Source: an uncultured Planctomycetaceae bacterium (GTDB lineage: Bacteria > Planctomycetota > Planctomycetia > Pirellulales > Pirellulaceae). Taken from it: a stretch of DNA of 15,855 nt. The notes under the pieces were generated by a model, which searched no databases, was not told the origin of the DNA, and saw only the letters and a list, made by a program, of their open reading frames with translations. Of the stretch, positions 1 through 11,100 are shown one piece after another (positions within the stretch are counted from its first letter, which is position 1; each line of letters opens with the position of its first letter). A program made the translations under genes and the position numbers. The DNA lies in the NCBI GenBank assembly GCA_937967755.1, contig CALBTA010000321.1:1-15855 (forward strand), given 5' to 3'.

Positions 1-3
1 ACC

Positions 4-104
4 GGTTTTTCACCAAAAAATCTGGAAAGATTTTCCAAATTTGCGCCAATCCCGCGTTTGGGCGGCCATTTTCCCGAAAAAACTTTCGGCCCCGGTGAAA
101 AACC
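4..104. repeat. Inverted repeats in the non-coding left flank
   Basis: An 11-bp perfect inverted repeat lies at 4-14 (GGTTTTTCACC) and 94-104 (GGTGAAAAACC). Two shorter perfect hairpins sit between its arms: TGGAAA/TTTCCA at 23-37 and CCGAAA/TTTCGG at 74-89. The stretch is more AT-rich than the coding DNA and has no convincing reading frame. Its role is unknown. It could be the 3' end of an RNA from outside the window, part of a dispersed intergenic repeat, or a transcription stop region for the minus-strand genes. Confidence 0.5.
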
Positions 105-120
105 TCCCAGAATCCCGTAG

Positions 121-156
121 AACGGATCGCCGATCCGTTCGAGGCACAAAGCCTCG
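121..156 (-). terminator. Tandem hairpins downstream of the RluD gene, possible terminator
   Basis: Two perfect hairpins lie back to back. The first is a 19-bp palindrome, AACGGATCG-C-CGATCCGTT, at 121-139. The second is CGAGGC-ACAAA-GCCTCG at 140-156. They begin 31 bp past the stop codon of the minus-strand RluD gene, where a transcription terminator would be expected. No clean U-tract follows directly on the minus strand, since the next T-run is about 20 bases further on. The terminator role is therefore inferred from position and structure and may not be Rho-independent. Confidence 0.4.
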
Positions 157-186
157 ACGGCAGAGACTGCCTAGAACCCCGGACTC

Positions 187-1176
187 TTAGCAATACTTCA
201 TGATTGCAGCCAACGTGCGCTCGATGTCTTCAGGCGGATCGGTCTCAAAGGTGATCGGCTGGTTGGAGTTGGGGTGTAGGACTTCCAGTTTCCTCGCGTG
301 GAGCGCAGCCCGCTGCAGCAGAAGTTCCTCGCCGTTGGCCGCTTGTCGGTCCAGGTCGCCGACGTTCAATCGAGAGCGCCCGCTGTAGAGCCGGTCGCAC
401 AAAATAGGGCATCCGATGTGGGCGAGGTGAACGCGGATTTGGTGCGTCCGCCCGGTCTTGGGCGTGACGCGAACAGCGGCGAAAGGGCCATGGCGCTGCA
501 CAACTTCATAGAATGTCTCCGCATCGCGGCTGGTGGCATGGCCGGAGCGAATGGCCATTTTTTCTCGCTGATAAGGGTGCACCCCGCTCGATTGGCGGAT
601 GATGTCACGGTCTCGGTTAGGTGCGCCCGCGGTAATTGCGAAGTACTCTTTCCGCGTCGTGCGCTCTTCGAATTGTTTCGCCAGGTGCAAGTGCGCGGCA
701 TCAGTTTTTGCCACCACTATCACACCGCTGGTTTCGCGGTCTAGCCTGTGGACAATGCCCGGTCGCGTCGGGCCGCCGATTCCGCTGAGTTGCTGAAAGT
801 GAAATGCCAGCGCCGCGGTCAACGTTCCTTGCCAATGGCCCTTCGCCGGATGAACCACCATCCCGGCTGGTTTGTTGATCGCCACCAGCCAGTCATCTTC
901 GAACAGAATCTCCAGCGGAATATTTTCCGGCTGCGGGCCTTCCCGAGGAATGTCAGGCACGGCGGCGTGAACAATCTGCCCCGCATTCAAACGATAAGCT
1001 GGTTTGGCGCGCTTGCCATCCACGGTCACTTCGCCAGCGGTAATTACCCGCCGCAGATGCACACGCGAAAACTCCGGCATCTCGCGGGCGAGCAAAACAT
1101 CCAAGCGTAGGCCCGCATCGGAATCGTCGACGGTGAATTCCCTCGACGGAACATTAGAAGGAGCTTCGTCCGACAT
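187..1176 (-). CDS. rluD: RluD-family 23S rRNA pseudouridine synthase
   Basis: This 329-residue protein isomerises uridines to pseudouridine in large-subunit rRNA (RluA/RluC/RluD family; RluD itself modifies helix 69). An S4-like RNA-binding domain spans about residues 22-72. The catalytic domain follows, with the family motif HRLDRETSG at 143-151 and catalytic aspartate Asp146. The NKPAGMVVHP motif at 101-110 and the TGRTHQIRVHLAHIG stretch at 241-255 are also typical. The reading frame is open 30 codons further upstream, but that extension overlaps the preceding gene and is Arg/Pro/Ile low complexity. The ATG at 1174-1176 is therefore chosen, 10 bp after the upstream TPR gene, with which it probably forms a two-gene operon. 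No obvious Shine-Dalgarno site is present. The family assignment is secure; RluD rather than RluC specificity is less certain. Confidence 0.93.
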   Translation of the reverse strand: MSDEAPSNVPSREFTVDDSDAGLRLDVLLAREMPEFSRVHLRRVITAGEVTVDGKRAKPAYRLNAGQIVHAAVPDIPREGPQPENIPLEILFEDDWLVAINKPAGMVVHPAKGHWQGTLTAALAFHFQQLSGIGGPTRPGIVHRLDRETSGVIVVAKTDAAHLHLAKQFEERTTRKEYFAITAGAPNRDRDIIRQSSGVHPYQREKMAIRSGHATSRDAETFYEVVQRHGPFAAVRVTPKTGRTHQIRVHLAHIGCPILCDRLYSGRSRLNVGDLDRQAANGEELLLQRAALHARKLEVLHPNSNQPITFETDPPEDIERTLAAIMKYC

Positions 1177-1186
1177 CGGCGTGCGA

Positions 1187-2140
1187 CTACGGCTCGTCCG
1201 AATCGGCGTCGGGATCGGAATCGGGCTGCGAATCACTCGCGGCATCGTCGTCAGCCGCATCGTCACCAGATTCGTCGCTTGGATCGGAACCGAAGTCTAA
1301 ATCGCTTGCGCCCGGTTCGCCGAGCGGATCCAGCGCGCCCGGCAGATTGAAATCGGGATCGTCAGGCAACTCGTTCTCTGGTGGTTGCGGGAAGAAACTG
1401 TGTCCGCCACCGGGTACCGTGCCTCCTGGAAATCCGCCGGGTGTCGAGCCAGGCGGAAAGCGGTCGCGGGTGGCGGTAGGCTCGACCGTGGCGGGATCTA
1501 CGCTGGCGTACCACTGGAACCAATCTTCCATGCCCTTGAGGTTCTCTGCACGTTCGGCTGCTGCTTTTCCCAGCGCCGAATCGGGCCACGTACCCGCCAG
1601 CGTTTCGTACTGTTCAACAGCGCTATCGCCTTCGGCCAGTGCGTCGAACGTAGCGGCCAGGCCCCAGTGTGCCCGCTGTAGCAGCAGTCTGTTTTGGGAA
1701 TCCGGCAAGCCGTCGGCCCCTTTGATCACCTCTTCAAAGTCGAGTTGCGCTTTATCTAAATCGTCGAGCGCCTCTTCGCGATCCTTAAATCGCGTGTTGG
1801 CACCCCGCAGCAACTGGGCTTCCGCGGCCATCAACCTCGCCCACAGTCCAGGAGCTTCGTCAGGATATTTCTCGGCGACGTTCGTTAGCTCGGCGATGCG
1901 TGCGTCGACGTTATCGGCATTGCTGGCGTCCAACGAAGCGGCCTGATAGTAATCGCCCCATGAATCGGCTGAAGAACTTGTCGTCCGGCCGGAAAGGTAA
2001 ACCACGGCGGCAATCGCAGCGATCAGCAGCCCCCCGCCGATGAGAATTGTGTTGGCGTGCGGCTTGAGTTGTTCGATCGTCTTGGCCAACCAGGCAGCCA
2101 ATGCGTTGGTCTGCAACTCGTGACGTCGTTCGGCTTTCAT
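1187..2140 (-). CDS. Membrane-anchored TPR protein (YfgM-like) with acidic tail
   Basis: This 317-residue protein has a short cytoplasmic N-terminus containing a basic, amphipathic helix (residues 1-30). One membrane segment follows at about 32-50 (TILIGGGLLIAAIAAVVYLSG region). The next region is alpha-helical and TPR-like, covering about 60-200; the clearest helical pair is at 152-197, ending in the common pattern YPDS/WPDSALGKAAAERAENL. This architecture matches YfgM/TPR_21-type proteins, which are inner-membrane chaperone partners of SecYEG and PpiD. The link to that function is by architecture only. The C-terminus is unusual: a Pro/Gly-rich linker (227-275) leads into an Asp/Ser-rich acidic tail (about 277-317). 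It is the first gene of a minus-strand pair with rluD, starting at an ATG about 110 bp downstream of a good promoter candidate. Confidence 0.85.
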   Translation of the reverse strand: MKAERRHELQTNALAAWLAKTIEQLKPHANTILIGGGLLIAAIAAVVYLSGRTTSSSADSWGDYYQAASLDASNADNVDARIAELTNVAEKYPDEAPGLWARLMAAEAQLLRGANTRFKDREEALDDLDKAQLDFEEVIKGADGLPDSQNRLLLQRAHWGLAATFDALAEGDSAVEQYETLAGTWPDSALGKAAAERAENLKGMEDWFQWYASVDPATVEPTATRDRFPPGSTPGGFPGGTVPGGGHSFFPQPPENELPDDPDFNLPGALDPLGEPGASDLDFGSDPSDESGDDAADDDAASDSQPDSDPDADSDEP

Positions 2141-5100
2141 CGGTCAACCTATGGTCGGCGGTGCCCATCGCAGATGGCGATCGAGCGATGGCATTGGGGG
2201 AGCGTAGCGGGTTCCCGCAGCCGCAAATAAACAGCCGCAGCACCCGCTGGAAGTATAGCGCTTGCAAAGTCTTAACGTCAAGCCCGATAGGGGTTTATTG
2301 ACATTCGAGCGGGCCAGACTTAGGATCAAATTTCGTGACAGGAGCACTCGCAATTTCATGTCGCAATCTTGCCGAATCTCGGCCGGCTGACGATAAGGCG
2401 AAGGCCGGGCACTGTCCAATTCGCAGGCATTGATATGCGTGAACAAGAAATCCAAGTTCGACGCTGGCCGGTCCTTCTTTCCGGCGGTTGGGGATGCGTT
2501 TTTCTATTGGCGATGTCCGCAGTGGCAGAAGCGGAACTGACGCCAGACAGCCCGGAAGTGAAGCGGCTAATCGAAAAGGGCATGGCCTACCTGGAAGACA
2601 ATACCGACCAACGGCTAGGGGGGCGATGTTTGGTGGGACTGTGCCATTTGAAGCACTCTGGCAATGCCCAGCACCCGCGCGTCGCCGAAGCGATCGCTGC
2701 TTGCGAGCGGGTTTGCCGGGCCGACGCTGAAGACATTCGCCAGGATATCTACAGCACAGGCATCGCGATCTTTTTCCTGTGCGAGGCCGATGGCGAAAAG
2801 TACAACAGCCAGATCGAACGCCTGGTGAGATCGCTGGTGCTTCGGCAGAAACCGGGCGGCGGGTTCGGCTACCCGGATGGCCGCCACGGCGAGACCGGCG
2901 ACACTTCGATGACCCAGTATGCCGTATTGGGGCTGTGGTCGGCCAGGCAACACGGCATTGCCGTGCCTCACGAAACGGTAGAGAAAGTTGCCAACTGGCT
3001 GATCCGAACGCAAGACCCCGGCGGGGCTTGGGGATATCAAGGAAACGACCCTGGCAACTACCAGCGCGTTAAACAAACGCCGTTGCGGCCGTCGCTCGCC
3101 GCGGCGGGGTTGGGGAGTACGTATATCAGCGCTCACATGTTGGGACTGACGCGGGAAGTTGAAGACCGCAGCATCGAAGGGCTTCCAGCCGCGTTTCAGC
3201 GCGTCGCCGACCCGAAGCCAGACAATCCAGAAGGTGAACCCAAGGAAGTTGACCCCCGCCGAATTGCAGGCGCACAGGCGGACGGCAACCGCTGGTTCTC
3301 TCGAAATTTCGGCTACAAGAAAGAAACGTGGGTTTACTACTACATGTACGCTTTGGAGCGCTGCATGAGTTTCCGTGAACTCGTTGAAGGGCGGAAAACG
3401 AACAACCTATGGTACGACCGGGGAGTCCGTTTCTTGGAGGAGCAGCAGCAAGAAAACGGCAGTTGGCACGATCGCGAAGCGGCCGTCGATACTGCGTTTG
3501 CGCTGTTGTTTTTGATGCGCGGCACGAAGAAAACGATCGAATCGACCGTTAGCGAAAGCTACGAAGGTCTGCTGGTCGGCGGTCGGGGTTTGCCCAAAGA
3601 CACCAGCAGCGTGAAGGTCGACGGCGGGCGGCTGATCGGGCGTTCCCTTTCGGCGGGTGTGGAAGAAATGCTGGCGATCTTGGAAGACCCTGAGCACGAC
3701 GACTATCAGCAAGCGCTGCGGTTTCCTCCGAACGTCGATCTAGATTCCCAGGACGAGGCTACCCGGGGAGAAACGATCCGCCGGCTTCGCAAGATCGCCG
3801 TCGTGGGATCGCCAGCGGCGCAGGTTCAGGCAATCAACCTGTTGGCTCGCGCGGGTGATTTGGCTTCTGTGCCAACCTTGATATCCGCACTTTCCGATAG
3901 CGGCGACCGGCAGGTTGTGGTAACAGCGCGCGACGGCCTGCGCCGCATCAGCCGGCGATTTGAAGGGTTCGGGCTGAGTGACGATCCGAGCGCTGCGGAA
4001 GTCGCTGCGGCGGCCCAGCGTTGGCGGCAGTGGTACCGCACCATCTCACCGGAAGGGAGTTAGCTGTGGCCAACGGTTCACATCGCCGGGCTGCCGAACT
4101 GCCGCCGGGGCTGCGCATTTCGTCGTACGACCGGGTCGCTGGAATCCTGGTTGCCTTGTTGGTGCTGGCCGGTTTCGCGGTGATTGTCCTGTTCCTTCTT
4201 TGGCTCGCTGGCAAGGCATTGGCCGGCCACGAAGCGCCGCCGCTGGAGTTGTTGGAAGAGCGTCCGGCAGGAAACATGACCGCCATGGGCGTGGGGCAGG
4301 AAATGGTTGAGCCGGGCGTCGAACAATTCGCGGACATTCAAACTCCGCAGTTAGCCGACACGCTGGCGGCGGTCACGACGGTCGTCACCACACAGCAAGC
4401 CAGCCTGGACGACCTGTTCGGCGATGCCAGTCAGACGGGCGCGGGGCAAGGTGACGGAAGCCGCACCGCCAACGGAAGCGGCGGAGACGGCGATCAAGAA
4501 ATTGTGCCTCGCTGGGAGCGATTCCAAATTCAGCTTACGAGCAACAGCCCAGCGGCGCATGCGCGCATCTTGGACAATTTCAACATCGAGCTAGGTGTTC
4601 TTGGCGGCGGCGTCGACGGCATCACTTACGTGTCGAAACTTGCGGCCGCCCAGCCCACAACGCGTACGGGGTTCGGCGACCAGGAAAACCGATTGCTGTT
4701 CCCGCAAGACTCTGCCCTGCGGGCTCTTGACTTGCAGTTGCTGGCCAAGGCGAATGTTGATTCGAAAAACAGGGCGATTGTCTATTGCTTGCCCGCCGAT
4801 GTGGAAAACCAACTCGCCGTGCTCGAGCGGCGACACGCAGGCCAGCGCCCCTTGGAGGAAATTCAGCGGACGGTCTTTGGTGTACAATCAGCGGGTGACG
4901 GGTACGTGCTCTACGTCATTCGACAAGAGTATCGTCTGTGAAAATCGAAGCCCTCAAGCATAGCCGAACTCGCCAAAGTTTGGAGGCTTGGAGAAACGTG
5001 ACCGTAACATCAGACGTCTGGTGACTCCTGCTACATGAAATCCCCAAAAGGCTAACCCGGCCCGCTCGCCATGGAATTGCTGACTTTCGTTTTCGGCCTG

Positions 5101-8100
5101 GTGATCTATGTGATGTTGGGGTTGATTGCTTTGTGGGGTTTTTTTTCGGTCGCGCTCACTTGGCGGCGGGTCGCCCAAACGCGGTTCCGCAGCGAGGCCG
5201 AGCAGGACGAATTCCTGAATGAAATTCACGCGCCCATTTCTGCCAAGAATTTCGAAGCAGCAATTCAAGCGTGCAGCGGCGACACCCGGGCCATGCCGCT
5301 GTTGGCCCATTTAGCACTCGCCAATCGCAAGATGGGCTATGTGAAGGTTCGGCAGTTGGTGCTCGACCGGTTTCAGCGCGACGTGCTTTCCGACTTGGAG
5401 TACCGGTTGAGTTGGGTTTACACGGTCATTAAGAGCGCGCCGATGATTGGGCTGCTGGGTACGGTGATTGGCATGATGGGGGCGTTTGGAAAGCTGGCGG
5501 CGCGCGAAGGGAACCTCGAAGCCACCTCGCTGGCGTCTGACATTATGCTCGCCCTGATCACCACCGCCTGCGGGCTGGCCATCGCCATTCCGCTTGTGCT
5601 CTGCGCCAACAGCATCAACGTTCAAATTCGCAAAATGGAAGAATTGATCGCCGCGGGACTGACGCAGATGTTAGAGATGATCCGCGTGGCTGAAGGCGAT
5701 GCGGAATAGATCACAGGTGCCCGCGCAATTGATTGACGATGACAACGCTAGATGATCAACCCGAAGACCTGGGCCAGATTGACGATCTGTTGACGATTCG
5801 CCCTCGGCGGATGCAATTGCCCGAGGCGGATATTGACATCACGCCGATGATCGACATCACTTTCTTGCTGCTGGTTTTCTTCCTGGTTGCTTCGGCCATC
5901 GCCAGTCAGACGCCGGTGAATCTGCCCGAGGCCCGTTACGGCGACGCGGTCTCGGCGGACGAAGCGGCGGTCGTCACCATCGCTGCCGACGGAACTGGCG
6001 GAGCGGCCATCTACAAGGGCGACGGCATCAACGATAATTGGCGGCTGACAAGCAGTTCGCTGCCGGCACAAGAAGACGAACTGGCCGAGTATATGCAAAG
6101 CCAATTCGACTCCGACTCCGGTAAACGCCATGTGCTGATCAAAGCGGCGAAGGAGGTTCGGCACCGCCATGTTGTTCGCGTTTCGCACGCTGCCGGGCGC
6201 GTTCTAACCAGCGGCCAGCTTTACGTCGCTGTGGCGGAGGAAGAGTAACAATGGCTTTGAAATTCCGCTGCCCGACATGCCAGGAACTTTTCTCTGCACA
6301 ACGCGATATGCAAGGTGCGGAAGTCACCTGTCCGCTTTGCGAGACCTGCTTTGAATTGCCGCGAGAGGAACCGCCATCGCCAGAAGGGACGACCGACAAG
6401 ACCGCGCTGCGTGCCGATCAGATGCGTGACGCAGTGGACAGTCAATCAGCGAAACCGCGGCACGCTGAGCCGGATGCCGCGGCGTTGCCGATTACCTTCC
6501 GGCGGCGAGACGGCGAGGATTACAACGCGCTCGATATGACGCCGATGGTCGATGTCACGTTTCTGTTGCTGATATTTTTTATGGTCACCGCGGCCTTCGG
6601 GTTGCAAAAGTCGTACGACATTCCGGCCCCGGATGATTCTCGCCCCAGCGAGGAAGCCGTGACGCTGGAAGAATTGGAGTCCGACCCGAAGTATGTCATC
6701 GTACGTATTGATGAATACGACACTTATCACGTCGGCGTCGCCCATTGGGATTCCGAGCAAGAGGCACCCAGCAAGCCCGATTTGCTCGCCAAACTTCGCC
6801 TGGCAAAAACAGGCGGGCCGGGGGTGGCGACGCACATGGTGGTGATCGCTAGTGAAGACGCAACCAACGGACGCGTGGTGACCGCCCTGGACAGCGGGAC
6901 CGCAACCGGGATGGAAGACGTGAAATTGTTGACAGTGCCTTCGGATCAATAGCGCGGCCAGAGTAAGAACTTGCCATGCCCGGTTCCGCCGACAAATTCC
7001 TCGACCTACTGCAAGAGCGGAAGCTGCTGCCGCAGATCACCATCGACGGGCTGCGCAAACAGATTGCCGCATCGCCCGACCAGTTCAGCGCGCACCACGT
7101 GGCCAAGCTGTTGCAGCGGAAGGGGAAGATTACCGCCTTTCAATCGCGTGAGTTGTTGGCTGAGGTCGAAGGGCAGCCTGCCGCGCAACCTCAACCAGAC
7201 CAACCCAGCGAAACGGTTGAAACGCAGACGGCTGAAAACGGCGGCGAGTTGGGATTGCTCGAAGAAGACGACGACAAGACCGTTCGCAAGAAGTCGAAGA
7301 TCGCCGCCAGGACAAAGTCCGACCAGCCTTCGCCCCTGCCGGAAGCCGCGCCGAAAGTCGAGCTGGAATCAACGCCCAGCGGCATTGATGACTTGCTTGA
7401 CGATCCGCTGGTTCAAAGCGGCCCAGCAGCGGACCCATTGTTACTTTCCCCGAAGAAAAAGAAGGGTTGGTTCTCCACGGGACAGAAAACCGGCGGCAAG
7501 CGGCAAGCTGCGGGGTGGGATTCGCCGTTGATGATCGTGGGCGGCGGAATGTTGCTGCTTCTGATACTGGCGGGAAGTATTCTGGCCTTCGTCTTATTGC
7601 GTGGCTCAGGCGATGACCTGCACGCCGCGGCCGAAGCGGATTACCTGGCCGGTTCCTACTCGCAAGCCATTGGCAAGTACGAAAAGTTCGTCGCCGGCCA
7701 TTCGTCTCATCCCAAGGCCAGCCTGGCCCGGGTTCGAATCGGGCTGGCGAAAATGCGGATCGCTGCGGCCGATCAGAACTGGGCCGGTGCACTAGAAACG
7801 GCGGAAGAAGTACTACCTGGCATCGCGCGGGAGCCAGCCTTCGATCAGGCCCGGCCCGAATTAGCCGGCATGTTGCCCGATGTGGCCCAGGGGTTTGCCG
7901 AAAAAGCCGCCAACGCGGAGGCGCTGGACGATGCTTCTGAAAACGTCGCAAAGTTCCGCCGGGCGATAAAACTAATCGACGACCCCACTTACTTGCCCGC
8001 TTCACAAAGAGCCACACTAAACGCCCGCGTTCAGCGCTTGCAGGAAAAAGTCGCTGGCGTTGTGCGTGAAATCGAAAAACGGGGCAGGCTGCAAGAGGCC

Positions 8101-11100
8101 ATCGCAAAGATCAACGCCGAAGCCGAAGACCCGATGGAGGCGTACCAGCACCACGAGGCGCTGCTGAAGTTGTACCCGCAACTTGCGGACGATCCCGGTC
8201 TTTCGCAAGCAATTCGGTCGGTCTCGGCGAAACTGGTCAGCGACGTGACATTGGCGGAAGAGACCATCGAATCAACGGCCGAGCCACGACAATCGCCAGT
8301 CGTCGCCGAAGCAGCGCTGGCCGATTTGAGCGGCGGCGAGATCGAAGCCCTCAGCGGCCACGTGTTCAGCGCAATCGTCGATGGGGTGTTGTACGCGTTG
8401 GACGCGGGCGACGGAAAACTGTTGTGGCGAAAATTCGTCGGGCCCGATTCAACACAGGTGATACCAATCGGCGAGTCCCCGGGAGCCGACCTGTTGGTCT
8501 TCCATGCGCGCGACAACGACCTGCTGCGACTCAAGTCTAACGACGGGGCGTTGGTTTGGCGACTGCCGGTGGGGCAGCATTGTGAAATGTCCCTGGCTTC
8601 GGATTCAACTTTGCTGCTGAGTTTTTCGTCCGGGCAATTGTGGGAAGTCGACATTGCCTCGGGTACGAGCCGCCGTCAGGTGATTTTCCCTCAACCACTT
8701 TCGGCCGCCGCGGTCGCCGGAGAGCGCAGCCGCATCTATCAACTCGGCGATCATTCGAACCTTTATGTCCTGCACAGCCAAACATTACAGTGCGATGGCG
8801 TCTTCTACCTCGGGCACAAACGTGCGACGATTCAGTACGCGCCGCTGCCGGCCGCCGGCTTCTTGGCGGTGGCGGAAAATCATGCGCTTCGCCAGTCCCG
8901 GCTCCATTTGCTGCGTGAAACCAACCAGGCACCGCTGTTGGAAACGGCGCAACTGCCGGTTTTGCTCGAAGGTCACTTCGGCTCTCCACTGATTGCCGAG
9001 CAAACTCGCATCGCTGCCGTTGCGAGCGACGGAGCGGCTACGTTGCTAGAGATCGATCCGGCGGCTGAAAACGCTCCGATGAGCATCATCGCGAAAAACT
9101 CCGGCGGGCAACAACGGTCTACGGCACTCGCGGTGATGCGGCAAGGTTATCTATTGGTTGGGAACCGGCGGCTGGCCAGTTATCGAACGGCATCCGCGCG
9201 GGGGGCGTTGTCGCCGCGCTGGGTAAATCACGACGGTGACACGTTCGTCGGCTCGATGTGGCTGATCGGCGACCATCTGATCCACGTCCGGCGCGAACCG
9301 GGCAAGCCGGGTGTGGTCGTCGCCGCGACCGCGCGGGATGCCGACAACCCTCAGGATGCCGGCCGACCGGTTTGGGAAAACCGAATCGCCGGTGAAGCGC
9401 CCCAAGGCGGTCTGCGGTTGTCTCCCGGTGAAGAGCAGTTGCACGCTTTCACATCCAGCGGTGCTCTCTACGAACTTTCGGTGGACATGTTGAAAGCTCG
9501 CGCAGTCAACTCGCCAGCCAAACGCCCTCTTGCTGCGGGAGATTACACCCGCGTCGAACAGATTCGCAATGGCTCTACCGTATTGCTCGGGCCTCGCATG
9601 TCACACTTCGGCCGTGACAACGTCGTGCAAAGCGATTCGCCGGGTGACTTAGCGGAAGTTCACTTCGAATTGGCTACGCCGTGGCGGCAAGGGCTGCTGG
9701 CTCCGACTCGCTTAGGGAGCGTAGTATTCTTGCCGGGAGCTGCGAACTCACCTCGGTTGTATCCCTTTCAACCCCGGCTGGTGGTCGGCGAAACATACCA
9801 ATGGTCAACGTCGGCCGCCGTGAACGAAAGTCAGTTCCTGATCACTCGATCGGCTGCCAAACTTGCTGATGCTGAAGCGACAGACCTATTTCTCGTCGCC
9901 GTTAGTGAAGACGGCGCTCCACACCTGACCGCCGCTGCACAGATTCGGATCGAAGGAACCGCCGTTTCAGCTCCGTTGCTGATGAATCAACACGCAGTTG
10001 TTGTCGTGCGCAGCGCGGACCGCGATTCGATTCAGCATTTCGCCTTGCCAGAGTTGGAGTTGGCAACCGAAACAGAACTGTCTGGTCGGTTGCGCTGGGG
10101 CCCTCACTCAGTCGCGGATGTGATGCTGCTGGCGACCGAGCCGGGAGGGCTGATCGCATATTCTTCGCAGGGTGAGCAAGTTTGGACACTCGACTTGGAG
10201 CGGCAGCAGCCTGTCGCGAAACCCATTTCGCTGGACGACGACCTGATCGTGGCGACATCCGCGGGCCATGTTCTTCGCTTGGACCCTACGGATGGATCGA
10301 TCGATTCCCAGGTGGTTTTGGGCGAGCCAATTTCCGATGGCCCCTTCGCCCTGCGCGGCGCGATCGCGGTGCGCGTGGCCGACGGATCCGTACTTCGTGT
10401 CGACAACCCTTAACATGACGAGACTACGTCAGTTCGTTTACTTCCTCGCGCTGCTGCCGTGCAGCGAATCCCTCGGGCAGCGCGTGTTTCAACGCGAACC
10501 GTTCGACCGCATCACCCTGACGGAAGCCGCAGGCGGCGGAAGTTTCGACGTGCGCCCGGTTCAATTCCCTGACGGCACGGTCCCCGCCGACCCAAAACCG
10601 GAAGCAAAGCTGGTCGTCGAAACTTTCAAACCCGTCGCCAAGGCGGAAGTGACGTGGGGAAATATCGCGCTGTTTCAGCAGTTCTCTGACTTGATCTTGG
10701 TCGAGGTCAACGCGCTAGTCGCAGACAAACAGTTTGAAGATGCGTATGATAGCTTGGCGTTTCTTCACAAAAACTACCCGCGCGCCCGCGGGTTGGCGTC
10801 GGCGACCGAAACTTACCTGTACCGAAACGCGGGTGCGCTATTCCAACAGGGTGAGTTGGCGCAGGCTTTAGCAGTGCTGGATGGGCTTCACCAGCGTAAC
10901 AGCGAATTCACCGGATTGGCCCCCGCGCTGGCCAGCGTGAGCAACCGTTTGATTGGTGATTTGGTCAGCCAGCAGGCATATGCCTCCGCGCGCCGGCTGA
11001 TCGATCACACTGCTACCCGCGATGGTGAAGACGGCACGACCGCGACGCGCTGGCGAACGAAGTTGAAACTAATGGCAACGCAGCACCTGAGTGCCGCTCG